From contig CAVSLM010000002.1 of NCBI GenBank assembly GCA_963728895.1, positions 62,001-126,000 of the forward strand: DNA of 64,000 nucleotides, read 5' to 3'. Of this stretch, positions 41,670-52,415 are shown in pieces. The position numbers and the translations under genes were made by a program. Position 1 is the first letter of the stretch. Each line of letters begins with the position of its first letter. Under the pieces are notes generated by a model, which was not told where the DNA came from, did not search any database, and saw nothing but the letters and a program-made list of their open reading frames with translations. This DNA comes from CAVSLM01 sp963728895. GTDB taxonomy: Bacteria > Pseudomonadota > Gammaproteobacteria > JBBQDK01.

Positions 41670-43343
41670 CTACGGGGCGCAGCACGAAGGCCCGGGCGGC
41701 AGGCCGAAGAAGTCCCGCAGGATGCCAACGTCGAGGAGGTTGACGATGGCATCCCCGTTGAAGTCGGCATGGGGACCCGGCGTGCCGAACTGTGCCCTCA
41801 GCACCGTGACGTCCAGACCGTTGGTAATGCCGTCGTTCGGATTGTTGATGTCCGTGTCGCAGACATTGCCGTAGCCGTCACCATCGGTGTCACGCTGCGA
41901 ATGGCCACCGGCATCCGGAACGAGCGGACCGTTTGCCTTGTTGATGCAGTTGTCGCAGATGTCGCCGGCACCGTCCGCGTCCGCGTCGGCCTGGTCGGAA
42001 TTGGCGTCGGCGGCGCAATTGTCACACACATCTCCAACACCGTCACCGTCTCCATCCTCCTGGCCCGGATTGGCGTTGGCGGGGCAATTGTCACACACAT
42101 CGCCGAGACCGTCGCCGTCGCCGTCCTCCTGCCCGGGATTGGGTGTCGTCGGGCAATTGTCCACCGTGTCGGCCACTCCGTCTCCGTCGCTGTCCAGCGC
42201 GACGCTCAGAAACCGCAGCATGCCTCCCACCGTGTCGCCGCTGTTGAAGTCGCCCGGATCACTGGGATTGGTCATGTACCCGTTGCCGTCGTAGATCGCA
42301 TAGCGACCGGCGGGCGGGCTGTCGATGATGGCATCCTTGGTCTTCAGCGGCGGAAGCATCGCGCTGTACTGGACGCGCGGTGCGGGACCGGTTGCGCCCG
42401 TCGTACCGTCCTGCCAGTTGTAGGCGTAGCCGTCCTCGCCATACAGGGTCATGTACAGTCCCTGCAGGACCGCGACATGGGTGTTTCCCGCTGTGGTCAG
42501 GAACCGCACCAGCGTACGCTGACCGGACGTTCCCAGCGCAAGATCCGGGGTAACGCCAGCCTCGTAGGGCTCGCCGTTGACGAGAAACCAACGTGGCTGG
42601 TAATCGATCGACGTCGTGTAGGGCGTGACGCCGGCCAGATTGGGATCGGAGTCCGGCGGACTCTCGTACAGCTTGGCGATCGACTTGTTCAGGTCCGGGT
42701 CGATCTCGCTGTAGAACAGTGTCACTTCGGCATCGTAGGGCACGCCGGAAAAAACCTCGCCGGGTCCGGCATCGTGCGTCACGGCGCCGTACAGACCCAT
42801 GTACACCTGCTTCTGCGGGTACGTGCCGCTTCGATAGAGGAAGGTGCCGCTCCGAGCCAGCGCGGTTCCCTGGGCGGCATCCCACTCGTAGCTGCGGCTG
42901 CCACCGTTCGCCGTCGTCTCGAGGCCGACGGAGCGCACGCGCAGCGACAGGTCGCCGCCCCGCGCACCCGTTGTCCCGTTGTCCCAGGTCGGACCGTTCC
43001 CGGACGGCATCTTCTGCGCGGGGATCACCACCGAGGTGGGTTCCGGCAGGCCGTTCGACAGGAAGATCCGCAGGGTGCTGTCGCCCGGCGGCACGGTCAG
43101 CCGCGGCCCCGGGACGACCGGATCCGGCAGGCTGCCCACGCAGGTCAGTCGCGCCGCATCGCTGGCAGCCGCGTAGCAGGTCCCTCCGATATCCTCGACG
43201 TAGCCCCACATGGGAACCACGGCTCCGTCCGGCATGATCTTCTCGAAGGCTTTCGCCGCGAGATAGAAGTCCATGGCACCTGCACTCCCCGCGGTCGCGG
43301 TGAGGGCGCTCAGCACCAGCCCTTGTAGGTAACACTTCTTCAT
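41670..43343 (-). CDS. Cupredoxin-like exported protein with TSP3 repeats and PPGPSCC tail (protein 3)
   Basis: 557 residues with signal peptide 1-23 (MKKCYLQGLVLSALTATAGS). Residues ~24-385 follow the multicopper-oxidase pattern of its two upstream neighbours (VPMWGYVEDIG, VVPGPRLTVPPGDSTLRIFL, GTFLYRSGTYPQKQVYMGLYG, RWFLVNGEPYE, VRFLTTAGNTHVAVLQG). At the copper positions the His residues are replaced: YRSGTYPQKQ where neighbours have YHCH...H or YHS...H. It is probably not a copper enzyme. Four TSP3 repeats, the dockerin-like pair and LPPGPSCCAP follow. It may be a structural or substrate-binding relative of the oxidases. Confidence 0.85.
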   Translation of the reverse strand: MKKCYLQGLVLSALTATAGSAGAMDFYLAAKAFEKIMPDGAVVPMWGYVEDIGGTCYAAASDAARLTCVGSLPDPVVPGPRLTVPPGDSTLRIFLSNGLPEPTSVVIPAQKMPSGNGPTWDNGTTGARGGDLSLRVRSVGLETTANGGSRSYEWDAAQGTALARSGTFLYRSGTYPQKQVYMGLYGAVTHDAGPGEVFSGVPYDAEVTLFYSEIDPDLNKSIAKLYESPPDSDPNLAGVTPYTTSIDYQPRWFLVNGEPYEAGVTPDLALGTSGQRTLVRFLTTAGNTHVAVLQGLYMTLYGEDGYAYNWQDGTTGATGPAPRVQYSAMLPPLKTKDAIIDSPPAGRYAIYDGNGYMTNPSDPGDFNSGDTVGGMLRFLSVALDSDGDGVADTVDNCPTTPNPGQEDGDGDGLGDVCDNCPANANPGQEDGDGDGVGDVCDNCAADANSDQADADADGAGDICDNCINKANGPLVPDAGGHSQRDTDGDGYGNVCDTDINNPNDGITNGLDVTVLRAQFGTPGPHADFNGDAIVNLLDVGILRDFFGLPPGPSCCAP

Positions 43344-43379
43344 GGCTCTTGATCCTGGCATTTTGGTTCGCTCCCCCGG

Positions 43380-44900
43380 TTAGTCGATCGGCACGTACGG
43401 TGGCAGCACCACTACGGCGCTCAGGCTGCCGCCGGGGAAGATGTTGAAGGTGGTGAGCTCCTTCTCGTTGTGGGAATGCCATACGAGGAAGTAACCACCG
43501 AACGGATTGAGGCCGCCCTCGCCCGGGGGCAGTCCGCCGGTGTCGCCCAGGAACGGGCTACCGCTCCACCAGCCGCCGAGCGCGAGATCCTGCACACCCG
43601 GAAGGGAAACCGGGAGCGACTTGCCGTGATCCGGGCAGTACTCGTGGTTGTGGTCGTCGAAACCATCCCCGTCCGCGTCGTCACACACGTTGTCGTGACA
43701 CACCGCATGCAGGCCCGTCTCCGGATCGACAGGGCTGCTGTCGTCCATCATGTTGTGCGGGACGGCGTCATTGGTGTCATCACATCCGGCGGTGACGGGG
43801 CCGTAGATATCCCAGCCCAGATCCTTCCCGGTCCATTTCCACACCATGTCGGTGATCTGCTTGGGGGCCGAGTTCAGGGTGTTGTCCGAACGACCCAGGT
43901 CGGCCACCGCCGTCGCGTCCAGGCTGCCGTCGGGCCGATGCGCAGTGGTGAGCAGCCGCCCGTCGCGGGCGATGAAGGTCAGGTTTTCGCCGTGGTGATG
44001 GAACGGATGGGAGTCCTGACCGGCATTGACCTCCCGCACCAGCACATTGTCACCCGGGTGGGCCATGGCCAGCGCCTGGTACACCTGATGCGGGTACAGG
44101 GAGTTGAAATCGCTCTGGAACAGGTCAGGGAAAACCCGCCCGTTGACGAAGTAGATGGTGGCGAAGCGGTCGGAGTTCGTGAAGTGGTTGTAGTGGCCGC
44201 GCTCCATCTCGGTATGAGTGTCCGGGTCCACCTCCGAGAGCAGATACAGAAACTCCTGGTCATAGGGCGTGCCTTCGCCGTAGGCGATGCGGTTGGTGGC
44301 CGCATCGTAGCCGGTCGGGCGCACGATCATCGCACCGAGCATTCCCATCTCCACGTGCAGGCCCGGATTGGTGCCGTCCAGGCTGTGATAGAGGTAGGTG
44401 CCGGGCTCGTCGGCGGAGAACACGTAGGTCGCCATCTGGCCCACGGCGACCGCATTGGTAACCAGACCCGGTGATCCGCCCGATGCCGTGACCTGGTGGC
44501 CGGCGACCAGCAGGGAGACCGGCTGCGGCACGCCGAGGTTGGCGAGACTGATGCACACCTTGGCACCCTGATCGACAATCAGCGTCGGCGCCGGATAGGT
44601 CGGCACGTTGACGGGCCCGATCTCGCTGCCGTCCGAGCCGAGATACTTCTGCTCGCCGTTGGAATCGCCGTAGCCCCACATGTAGAGGCTGGTGCCTTCC
44701 GGCAGGTTGATGAAGAAGGGAAAGGCATACAGGTCGAACTCGACATCCGCGCCGGCGGCGGTACATCCCGCCGTACTGGGCGCGACGCCGTGTATGCCCC
44801 GCACGTCGTGCGCCGCCTGCGTACCCATCGGCAGGGCCAGCGCCATGCCGGCCAGCAGCGCGCAGGCGAGGTGTCGGGGTTGTTTGTGTAGCTGTCTCAT
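43380..44900 (-). CDS. Multicopper-oxidase-type (cupredoxin) exported protein
   Basis: 506 residues. The ATG follows GAGGAG by ~10 bases. Signal peptide to about residue 28 (LACALLAGMALALPMGTQA). Cupredoxin domains carry YMWGYGDSNGEQKYLGSDG, PAPTLIVDQGAKVCISLANLG and GTYLYHSLDGTNPGLHVEMGM (His, His, Met). Also seen are DSHPFHHHGENL and, near the C-terminus, YFLVWHSHNEKELTTFNIFPGG. Several His/Met copper ligands are thus kept, but the canonical HCHxxxH tripeptide is absent. An acidic Ca-binding-like insert (DDADGDGFDDHNHEYC) is present. It is exported and possibly oxidises metals or phenolics. It is co-directional with the frameshifted oxidase upstream (29-base gap). Confidence 0.82.
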   Translation of the reverse strand: MRQLHKQPRHLACALLAGMALALPMGTQAAHDVRGIHGVAPSTAGCTAAGADVEFDLYAFPFFINLPEGTSLYMWGYGDSNGEQKYLGSDGSEIGPVNVPTYPAPTLIVDQGAKVCISLANLGVPQPVSLLVAGHQVTASGGSPGLVTNAVAVGQMATYVFSADEPGTYLYHSLDGTNPGLHVEMGMLGAMIVRPTGYDAATNRIAYGEGTPYDQEFLYLLSEVDPDTHTEMERGHYNHFTNSDRFATIYFVNGRVFPDLFQSDFNSLYPHQVYQALAMAHPGDNVLVREVNAGQDSHPFHHHGENLTFIARDGRLLTTAHRPDGSLDATAVADLGRSDNTLNSAPKQITDMVWKWTGKDLGWDIYGPVTAGCDDTNDAVPHNMMDDSSPVDPETGLHAVCHDNVCDDADGDGFDDHNHEYCPDHGKSLPVSLPGVQDLALGGWWSGSPFLGDTGGLPPGEGGLNPFGGYFLVWHSHNEKELTTFNIFPGGSLSAVVVLPPYVPID

Positions 44901-44929
44901 TCTGATGATCTCCTCGTCACACCCCTGCG

Positions 44930-46229
44930 TCACGGCGCGGCCGCGATGACGATCTCCGTCATCATGCCGCCGTCCATCTGGGTCTGGTTGCTGAGCTGGT
45001 GCAGCTCCGTGGCGTGCAGAAAGTAGGTCCCGGGCGCCACGTCTGTCGTGTCGATGATGACGTCGTGCGTCTCGCCGCCGCCGAAATTCACCGACGAGGT
45101 ATCCTGATAGAGGTTCTTGCCGTCCACGCCTCGCATCAGTCGCGCGCCGGTGCCGACGATCTTCATGCTGAGCCCCTGCGCCGTCAGCGTGTAGAAGCGG
45201 TCGATGCTGACGTTCGAGAGCCGCAGCAGCAGCTTCTGTCCCTGGGTCAGCGAGATCACCGAGTCGAGCGTCTGGGTCGGTGTCCCGTTGTTGAGGATCT
45301 CCCCACCCACTCCGGTGATCTTGCCGGCGGGATACCCGGCGACCGGGCTCACGTTGTCGGCGGGTGCCGGCAGGTTGCCGGGCCTGATGGTGTCCGGGTA
45401 TCCGCGGCCGTTGATCATCGGATAGTTGGCCTTGAGCTCCGAAAACGGCAGTGGTTGGATGAACACGCTGGCGTCGTGGAAGTCCGAGTCGAATCCGGAG
45501 ACCTGAATGGGCTTCTCGACGTCCCAGGCGGTGGTTCCGTCGTCGTCGTTGTAGGCGTAGCCGGTCGGCGCGCCGACATCCGTGCCGCCCTTGCGGGTCG
45601 CGACGGGACAGAGCCCACTCGGGCAGCCGGTTGCGTCCTGCTTCGGGTGCACGTAGAGATTGGCCAGCATGCCCATCTCCATGTGCTCGGTGGCCTCCAC
45701 GTGGCAGTGGTAGATGAAGGTACCCGCCTGGACGATGTTGTAGTAATAGGTGAGCGTCGCGCCGTGGCTGATGGCGATGGAGACTTCCGGCACGCCGTCG
45801 AACACCGATGCCGCATTCGGGAAACCCGTGGAAGTGCACCGTGTGCGGATCGAACAGGTCCGGCCGCATGACCGTGCCGACGTTGGTCAGCGAGAGATAG
45901 AACTCGTTACCCTCGTCGAGCTCGATCTTGGTCCCGGGCCACTGGGCATCGAGTATGCCGTTGGCGATGACCTCGGACGCCGGTATTCCCGTATTGTCCG
46001 CGAACCCGAAAGTGTAGAGCGGGTTCCCGTCCGACATGACGACGAAGCTGTCGCCGGCGGTCAGATGCATGCACTTCGCATTGGGATGTGCCGGATCGGG
46101 AGTATCGATGACCGCGTCGCCATCGGTGTCCCCGGGACACTGAACGAACACCGCAGCGTTCGCCGCCCCCGCTCCCAGCAGCACGGCCCCGACGGCGCCT
46201 GCAAGGGTTCGTCTCGTGAGCTTGTTCAT
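44930..46229 (-). pseudogene. Multicopper oxidase with one frameshift
   Basis: Begins MNKLTRRTLAGAVGAVLLGAGAANA (signal peptide) and reads to HTVHFHGFP, the first His-X-His copper motif. One extra C near 45824 (TTTCCCG) then breaks the frame. The other frame continues SVFDGVPEVSIAISHGATL, GTFIYHCHVEATEHMEMGMLANLYVHP (the HCH...H...M trinuclear and type 1 ligands) and a second domain to the stop. The span is 1300 bases, one more than a multiple of three. With one base removed it is a complete two-domain multicopper oxidase of about 432 residues. Because all ligands are retained, an error or very recent mutation is more likely than long decay. Confidence 0.85.
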
Positions 46230-46386
46230 CGACTATTCCCCTCGATCAGCCTTTGGCTCTCTTGATACCGCCCGCCGCGACCTTCCGATTCCGTCTCGAG
46301 CAGGCATACACGATTTTGTTTTCCCGGCAGACGGGCGCCGGCATCTCCGTTCCAGCGCCCGTCGCCGTCTCACGCACCATCCGGCC

Positions 46387-49300
46387 CTAGGGCAGGCCGC
46401 AGCACGAAGGCCCGGGCGGCTGACCGAAGTGCTGCCGAAGGATTCCGACGTCGACGTTGTTCACGCTGCCGCTGCCGTCGAAGTCCGCATCGGGGTCCGC
46501 CGTTCCGAAAGCTGCTCTCAATACCGTGACATCCAGGTTGTTCGTCGTGCCGTCATTGTTGAGGTCGGTGTCGCAGGCATTGCCGTAGCCATCGCCGTTG
46601 GTGTCGCGCTGATCGGCGTTGGGTGTGTCGGTACAGTTGTCCAGCGTGTCGTCGACGCCGTCGCTGTCCGAGTCGGCCGCCGGCACGACGGACAGCATCT
46701 CGTCGGCACCGATGTCGTTGTTGCCGCCGTTCGGGCGCGGCTCGTTGTCGATGTCGCTGGAAAGCCGCCCCGGCGGCACATCGTCGCCGTCGTTGATGGC
46801 GGCCGATCCCAGGGCCAGGTGGTAACCGAAGAGCGTCGTGCCACCAGTTCCGGGCTCCACGATGCTGAGCGGTCCGTAGGCAACCTGCAGGAAGTTGCCG
46901 CCCTCGTCGAATGCCCCGGCCGTTGCCAGCGTCGTGCCCTCCTGGAAGATCAGGGTGTTCCGGCGATCCGTGTTGAAGTAGCCGTTGTAGAAGTCGGCGT
47001 TCGGATCACCGGCGGGTGCAATCGGACCCTTGTTGGTGCCCGAATACAGCGTGGGATGGGTGAGCATGGAGAACTCCGGCGCAAGCTCGAAGGTGGCGTG
47101 CTCGAACACCCCGTCCATCACCGCCAGGTCCAGCGAGTAGTTCGCGAGCGTTGCGGTCGCGACGTCGCATTGCGGATCGGTCAGATTGTTGAAGGGGCAG
47201 GTTGCCGGGAACAGCCCTGTCTCGGTCTGTGGTGTCGCAGGATCATTGAAGTTCAGCCAGTAGAACGAGCGGTTGTGCAGCACGATGCTGCCGCGCAGCG
47301 TCGGATCCGAGAACGACAGCCAGTCGGTCGGGATCGATGCCGTCACGTCGCCCATGGCCAATGCCAGATCCGGGCTGTGCACGCGTGAGATGATGCCCGC
47401 GGGCTGGGGCTCGGAACGGTTCACCTGGCCGACCGGGAAGGCGCCCCCCACGTTCGCCGTGGCCGTGCTGTCGTTGTTGGCCACGGTGTCGTTGCGGATG
47501 GTCACCTTGAGCGCATCCTGGATGCTGATGCCACCGCCGGCGAGCCCCGTGACGTTGTTGTCGATCATGTTGTTGAACACGTCGACCGAATACCACGGCC
47601 CGGTGTCGGCAGGATTCTGCGAGACGTCGTCGCCGTTCACGTTGGCGAGCGCGATGCCGCCACCGTCGCCGGCACCACCCATGTTGCCGCGGATGATGTT
47701 GGCGTCGACGACCACGCTGCCGGAGCCGGGCGTGAGCAGCAGACCGGCACCGTTCGCCTGCAGTGCCGGCTCGCCGCCGATGAAGATACCGCCGCCGCGC
47801 TGCGCCGTTCCCTGATCGAAGGACTCGTTGAACAGGATGTAGTTGTCTTCGATCAGGCCGTTGTCGGCGAGGCCCAGCTGGCCGATGCCGCCGCCGCTGC
47901 CGGTGGTGAAGTTGCCGCAGATCCAGTTCTTCTGAACCGCGTAGTTGTCCGCACCGGTGTGCAGCGAGATGCCACCGCCGGCACCGCCTCCCCCGCCGTT
48001 CTTGGCGATGTGGTTGTGATGGATGCGGATGCCGTCATTGGCCGAGTCGTCGTACACCAGGATATCGCCTTCCTGGTGGCTCAGCTGCGGGTGACCGAGG
48101 CGGATGGCGCCGCTGTAGATGCCCGAGTTGCCGGACAGGCGGTTGTTGGCGATCACCAGGCCCTCGGCGTAACCATTGACCACGATGCCACCGCCGGTGC
48201 TGGCGCCGAGAATGGTGAACCCATCGATGCGCGCACCCGGGTTGGAGGCAAAGCTGCCGGGGCCGGTGTCCAGGCCTGCCACGAAAATGCCGGCCCCTTC
48301 CTCGGTGGGGAAGATCGGCGGATCGAGCGCCGGGAAGCCGGTCGGCGCGAACGTCTGTCCCGGCAGCGGCGTGATCTCGCCATTGGCGGGGTTGCCGTCG
48401 GTCAGCTCGGTGACGCGCGTACGCCAGTTGTTGATCTTCTCCGCAGGAACCTGACGGGCATTGATGGTCACGACACCCGCGCCCGAGCCCTGCAGCTTGA
48501 CCGGCTTCCACATGATCACCAGCTCGTCGTAGACACCGGGGGCGACCAGGATGAGGTCACCGGGGTCGGCGGCGTCGATCGCGGCCTGGATGGTGGGGAA
48601 ATCGCTGGGCACCCGGATTACGGTTTCGGAGCCGGCGCCGACGGTCAGGGTCGCGCCGATCGGCGATTCAGCGAGGGGGTGCTCCACCAGCGGTGGCAGG
48701 TGCGACCTGGTCACCACCACCTGGTATTCGCCGGGTGCGAAGCCGACGGGCACATTGGCGTTGATGGTGTTGTTGTTCCAGCTGTTCACGGGAAGCACAG
48801 TGCGCGTGCCATTCGCCGCTTCGAGCTCCACGGTGCCGTTTACATAGCCGGCACCGCCGTTCAGAGCACCGAAGCGATAGTCTCGCTGGATGGTCCGCGG
48901 CGAGCCCGCCGTGCCATCCCATTCCGGATTGGACACGTCCACCAGGCCCATGGACTCGATGCGGATGTTCTGCCCCGGCGTGACGTACGGTCCCGGGAAG
49001 CTGATGTTGGCGCGGGACACGGAGGCCACCATGGGCGTACCCGTGGGACGCTCGCAGTCCACCGGGAACGGCGCACTGCCGGCGAACGCAGCCACCGGAA
49101 TCACCGGCGTATCGAGGTAGGTGGCCACCCCCGGCATGTACTGCAGGGTGTAACAGAACTGGCTGTACTGCGGGTCGTAGAACGGGTCGATCACCAGCCC
49201 GCCATTGCCGTCCGGAATCGGTCCGGCGTCGTTCATGCAGGCGGTGAGCATGTTGGGCGACACACCGCTCGGCATGGGACGGTCCACCGTCCAGGTGGAA

Positions 49301-52300
49301 GGCACCACCGCGTTGAAGAGACCGTACTGATCTCCGTACACGCGGTTCACCAGGTTGCCGTTCCAGTCGTAGAAGGCGATCGGCAGCCACGGTGGCGCAG
49401 CCTTCTCACCGAACGAGGGCGCGGTCGGATCGAACTCGTTGGCCAGGTCGTTCAGGATCATGCCCGCGGCATTGGCGACAACCGGCACGTCGGTCATCAG
49501 GAAGAAGTTGGCCGCTGCGTTCTGGGCCGAGGCGAGCGGCACCTTCTTGCGGTCGCAGAGCGGGTGGATGGTGCCGGCAAGCGGCGACGCATTGGCGGGA
49601 TCGTTGGGATCCACCCCGTCGATGACCTGGGCGATCTCGCCGCTGCCGTCCTTGGTGACCATGCTGAACAGCGGCGGGACGGTGTGCGGCTCGCCCACGC
49701 AGACGACCTCCAGCGCCTGGGGTGCGGGCACGAACTCGTCGCCGAAATCGACGTTGCGGTCTTCCTCCTTGACGAGCTCGTAACCGGGAGGCGTTGGCGA
49801 CTCGACGATGTAGTCGCCGGGCAGCAGCCATTCGTCGGGCAGCAGGCCCTGGCTGCGCAGGGTCACGATGCGCGGCTGCGCGTAGAAGGCATTCAGCTTG
49901 GCAACGACGTCGCCCGGCAGGCGGCTGAGATCATAGGAGTCGAACGCAAAGCCGCCGTCGAACACTGCCGGGCGGATCTGGTTGAAGTTGCGCAGGCCGT
50001 CGAAACAGTCGGTGGGCGTTTCGAGGGCGGTCCCGGGGAACGCCACGTAGGTCTCGCCCTGGCAGCCGGTCGGCAGGCTGTCGTCCCAGCTGTCGCTCCA
50101 GACCACCTGCAGGGCATCGCCGTAGTCGAAACCGTCGGTGTAGTTCGGACCCGTGGCTGGTGCCGCGTGAAAGCTGGTGCAATTCGGCTCCGCCGATCCC
50201 GCAGGGCAATGGTTCACATCCTCCGGGCCCGGGAAGTTGCCGAGCGGATAATTGTCCACATCGGCATAATCGATCCGACCATTGCGATTGGTGTCGTCGA
50301 CCACGTTGTCGTCGCCGTCGACCAGACCGTCGCCATCCCAGTCGATGTCGCCGACACCGCCTGGGAAGTCGCCGGTCGGAAGGAGTCGATGTCGCCGTCA
50401 GCGTACAGGGCCACCTGCACGCGCGGTATGCCGGGCTCCCACACCTCCGCGACGGCAAAGCGGGGATCGTTTTCCGCGCGCGTGGTGGCGTACTGGATGA
50501 TCCCGAGATGCCACCGTTCTCGCCCACGAACGTCGGAGGACTCGTGGAGAAGTCGAAGGCCTTGTATTCGGCCTTGCCGAAGTGCAGGACACTGGTTTGT
50601 CCCAGAAAGCCCTGTACGCCTTCCAGCAGCACGACTCCGGTCTCGGTGCGGGAATAGATTGTTGCCGGTGTTCGGATTGATCTCTGCGGTGCCGGGCGGA
50701 CACTCGGCGCCGTCGGATCGCTATCGCCAGGGGATCGTAGCCGACCGTCGACCCCGGTTCCAGTGCCGGCGAAGGGTCCTCGCACATTGCGGCTGTGGCG
50801 TCAGCCCGTCGAAGCTCGGATAGGCCCAACCCGGCGTCAGGCGGCACGGGACCGCCCGCGTCGACTACGAACGTGCCGCCGGTCGCCTTCTTGTTGGTGA
50901 AGCTGACCTCCGCCACCAGCCAGTTGAAGAACGGGAACATCTCGTCGAACGGCGCGATACCCGGCCGGGTCGGTCGGGAAGCTCTGATAGATCGATCCGT
51001 CGCGCCAGCGCAGATTCACGCTCTGGCTCTCCGGCCCGATCCCGATCTCGTTGGCGTCCCAGAAGCCGTCCTGGTCGTTGTCCTGGAACACGCCCGTGAT
51101 CAGCCGTGAGTACCAGTTGAACACGGGAATGTCGCCGAAATCACAGGGCGCCCCGCCGTTGCACGTGCCTCCGCTCGGATCGACCGTGAAGCCCTGCTGC
51201 GCGAAGATGATATCCAGATTGGTGTCGAAGATCGCCAGCTGGTAATTGCCCGGCGGAACGTTCGGAATCGAAAAGGTGCTGTCGCCGTTGCAGGGTCCGG
51301 CATAGATGCCTACGCCACCCGCAGTCATGTCATTCAGCGCCACCCAGCAGTCGGGGAACGGACGTCCGCTGTAGAAGGTGAAATCGGGTGGCCGCGATTG
51401 ATGCAGGTCTGTGATCCGCCCCTGGACGGTCGCGGCACCAGCCCCGCCGGCGAGTGGCGGAAAGCCACCGTCCGCCGTGGCCTTGAGAAATCCGATGAAG
51501 ACATGGCGCGCCCGGGGGGCCGAACTCGACGAAGAAGGGCGGCTCGTTGGCCTTCACCCAGGCATCGATCACCGGCGTGCCTTCGATGGTGGCGGTCTGC
51601 TGCCAATGCTGACCGGTCGGAGGGATGATGACGACGCCGTACTTGCCGGGCGACAGGTACTTGACGGTGAGATAGCCGTCCGGGATTCGGGTACAGGGTA
51701 CCGTCGGCGCAGGTGCCATCCGCTCGGGCCGGGCAACCGCCGGGTCCGGTCAGCGGGTCACCGGTCGCCGGATCGTACTCGGTGCCCAGCGGATTGCCGA
51801 AGGCATCCTGGATCACCTGACCACCCGCCTGGCCATACCGGCCCGCGGGCTCTTCCAGAAACAGGCTGAACTGGGTCCAGTCGACATGACCGGGCTCGCC
51901 CACGGCCGGATTCGTCTCTTCCGGAAGGTCGGGCACGTTGTTGATCGGGAAATTGTCGTGGAACAGGAATATGGTGATCTGCGCCGTAGGAATCGGATGC
52001 GCCTGCACACTCACTGTGACGGTTGGCGATGTGGAGCCGTCGGGGACCACCGCGAGTGCGCCCCGAGGCTGTGCCCTGCATACGGCAGCACCGAAAGGTA
52101 GTAGTTGCCGTTCGGGACATTGCCGACGACGAGGCTGTTGGAATCGGTGTTGCCCTTCAGCGCGGCGCCGTTCGTACCCAATGCGATCGGGTGGTAGCTC
52201 CTGCTAAACCCGATCGAAAGCATGTCCGCCGTCTGGACGCCAGGCTCGACGGCGTAAGAGGTATCCTGCTGCAGCAACCAGCGGAATCCGCTGACGGCCG

Positions 52301-52415
52301 TGCCATCCTGATCCACCACGTTGATGGTGAACTGAGCTGCCTGTACCGGCGCCGTCGCCCATAGCCCGAACATCATCAGGGCTACGATGAATGAGCAAAG
52401 CCGAGTCTTTGCCAT
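46387..52415 (-). pseudogene. Giant exported beta-helix protein with TSP3/dockerin module and PPGPSCC tail (protein 4), multiply frameshifted
   Basis: About 6.0 kb, equal to roughly 2000 residues if repaired. The 5' end has a signal peptide (MAKTRLCSFIVALMMFGLWA). Pieces in changing frames follow, each continuing the other: IFLFHDNFPINNVPD, DGYLTVKYLSPGKYGVV, GVFQDNDQDGFWDANEIGIG (SdrD B-like repeat), ATGGTFVVDAGGPVPPD, LEGVQGFLGQTSVLHFG. From about 50390 to the stop one frame is open for 1300 residues. It holds a right-handed beta-helix region (FPTIQAAIDAADPGDLILVA, then many GGGI repeats), one TSP3 repeat, the dockerin-like pair and QPPGPSCCGLP. At least six frame changes lie in 50300-52100. 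It is either a decaying gene or poorly resolved sequence. Confidence 0.8.

Noticed and set aside
41592..43328. 578-codon open frame on the plus strand with Val/Ile-rich repeats
   Set aside because: Mirror of the TSP3 and cupredoxin coding sequence of protein 3; the apparent repeats are reverse-complemented DGDGxxDxCDNC codons.
47959..50823. 954-codon open frame on the plus strand
   Set aside because: Shadow of the giant beta-helix gene; GC-rich coding DNA commonly leaves the complementary frame open.
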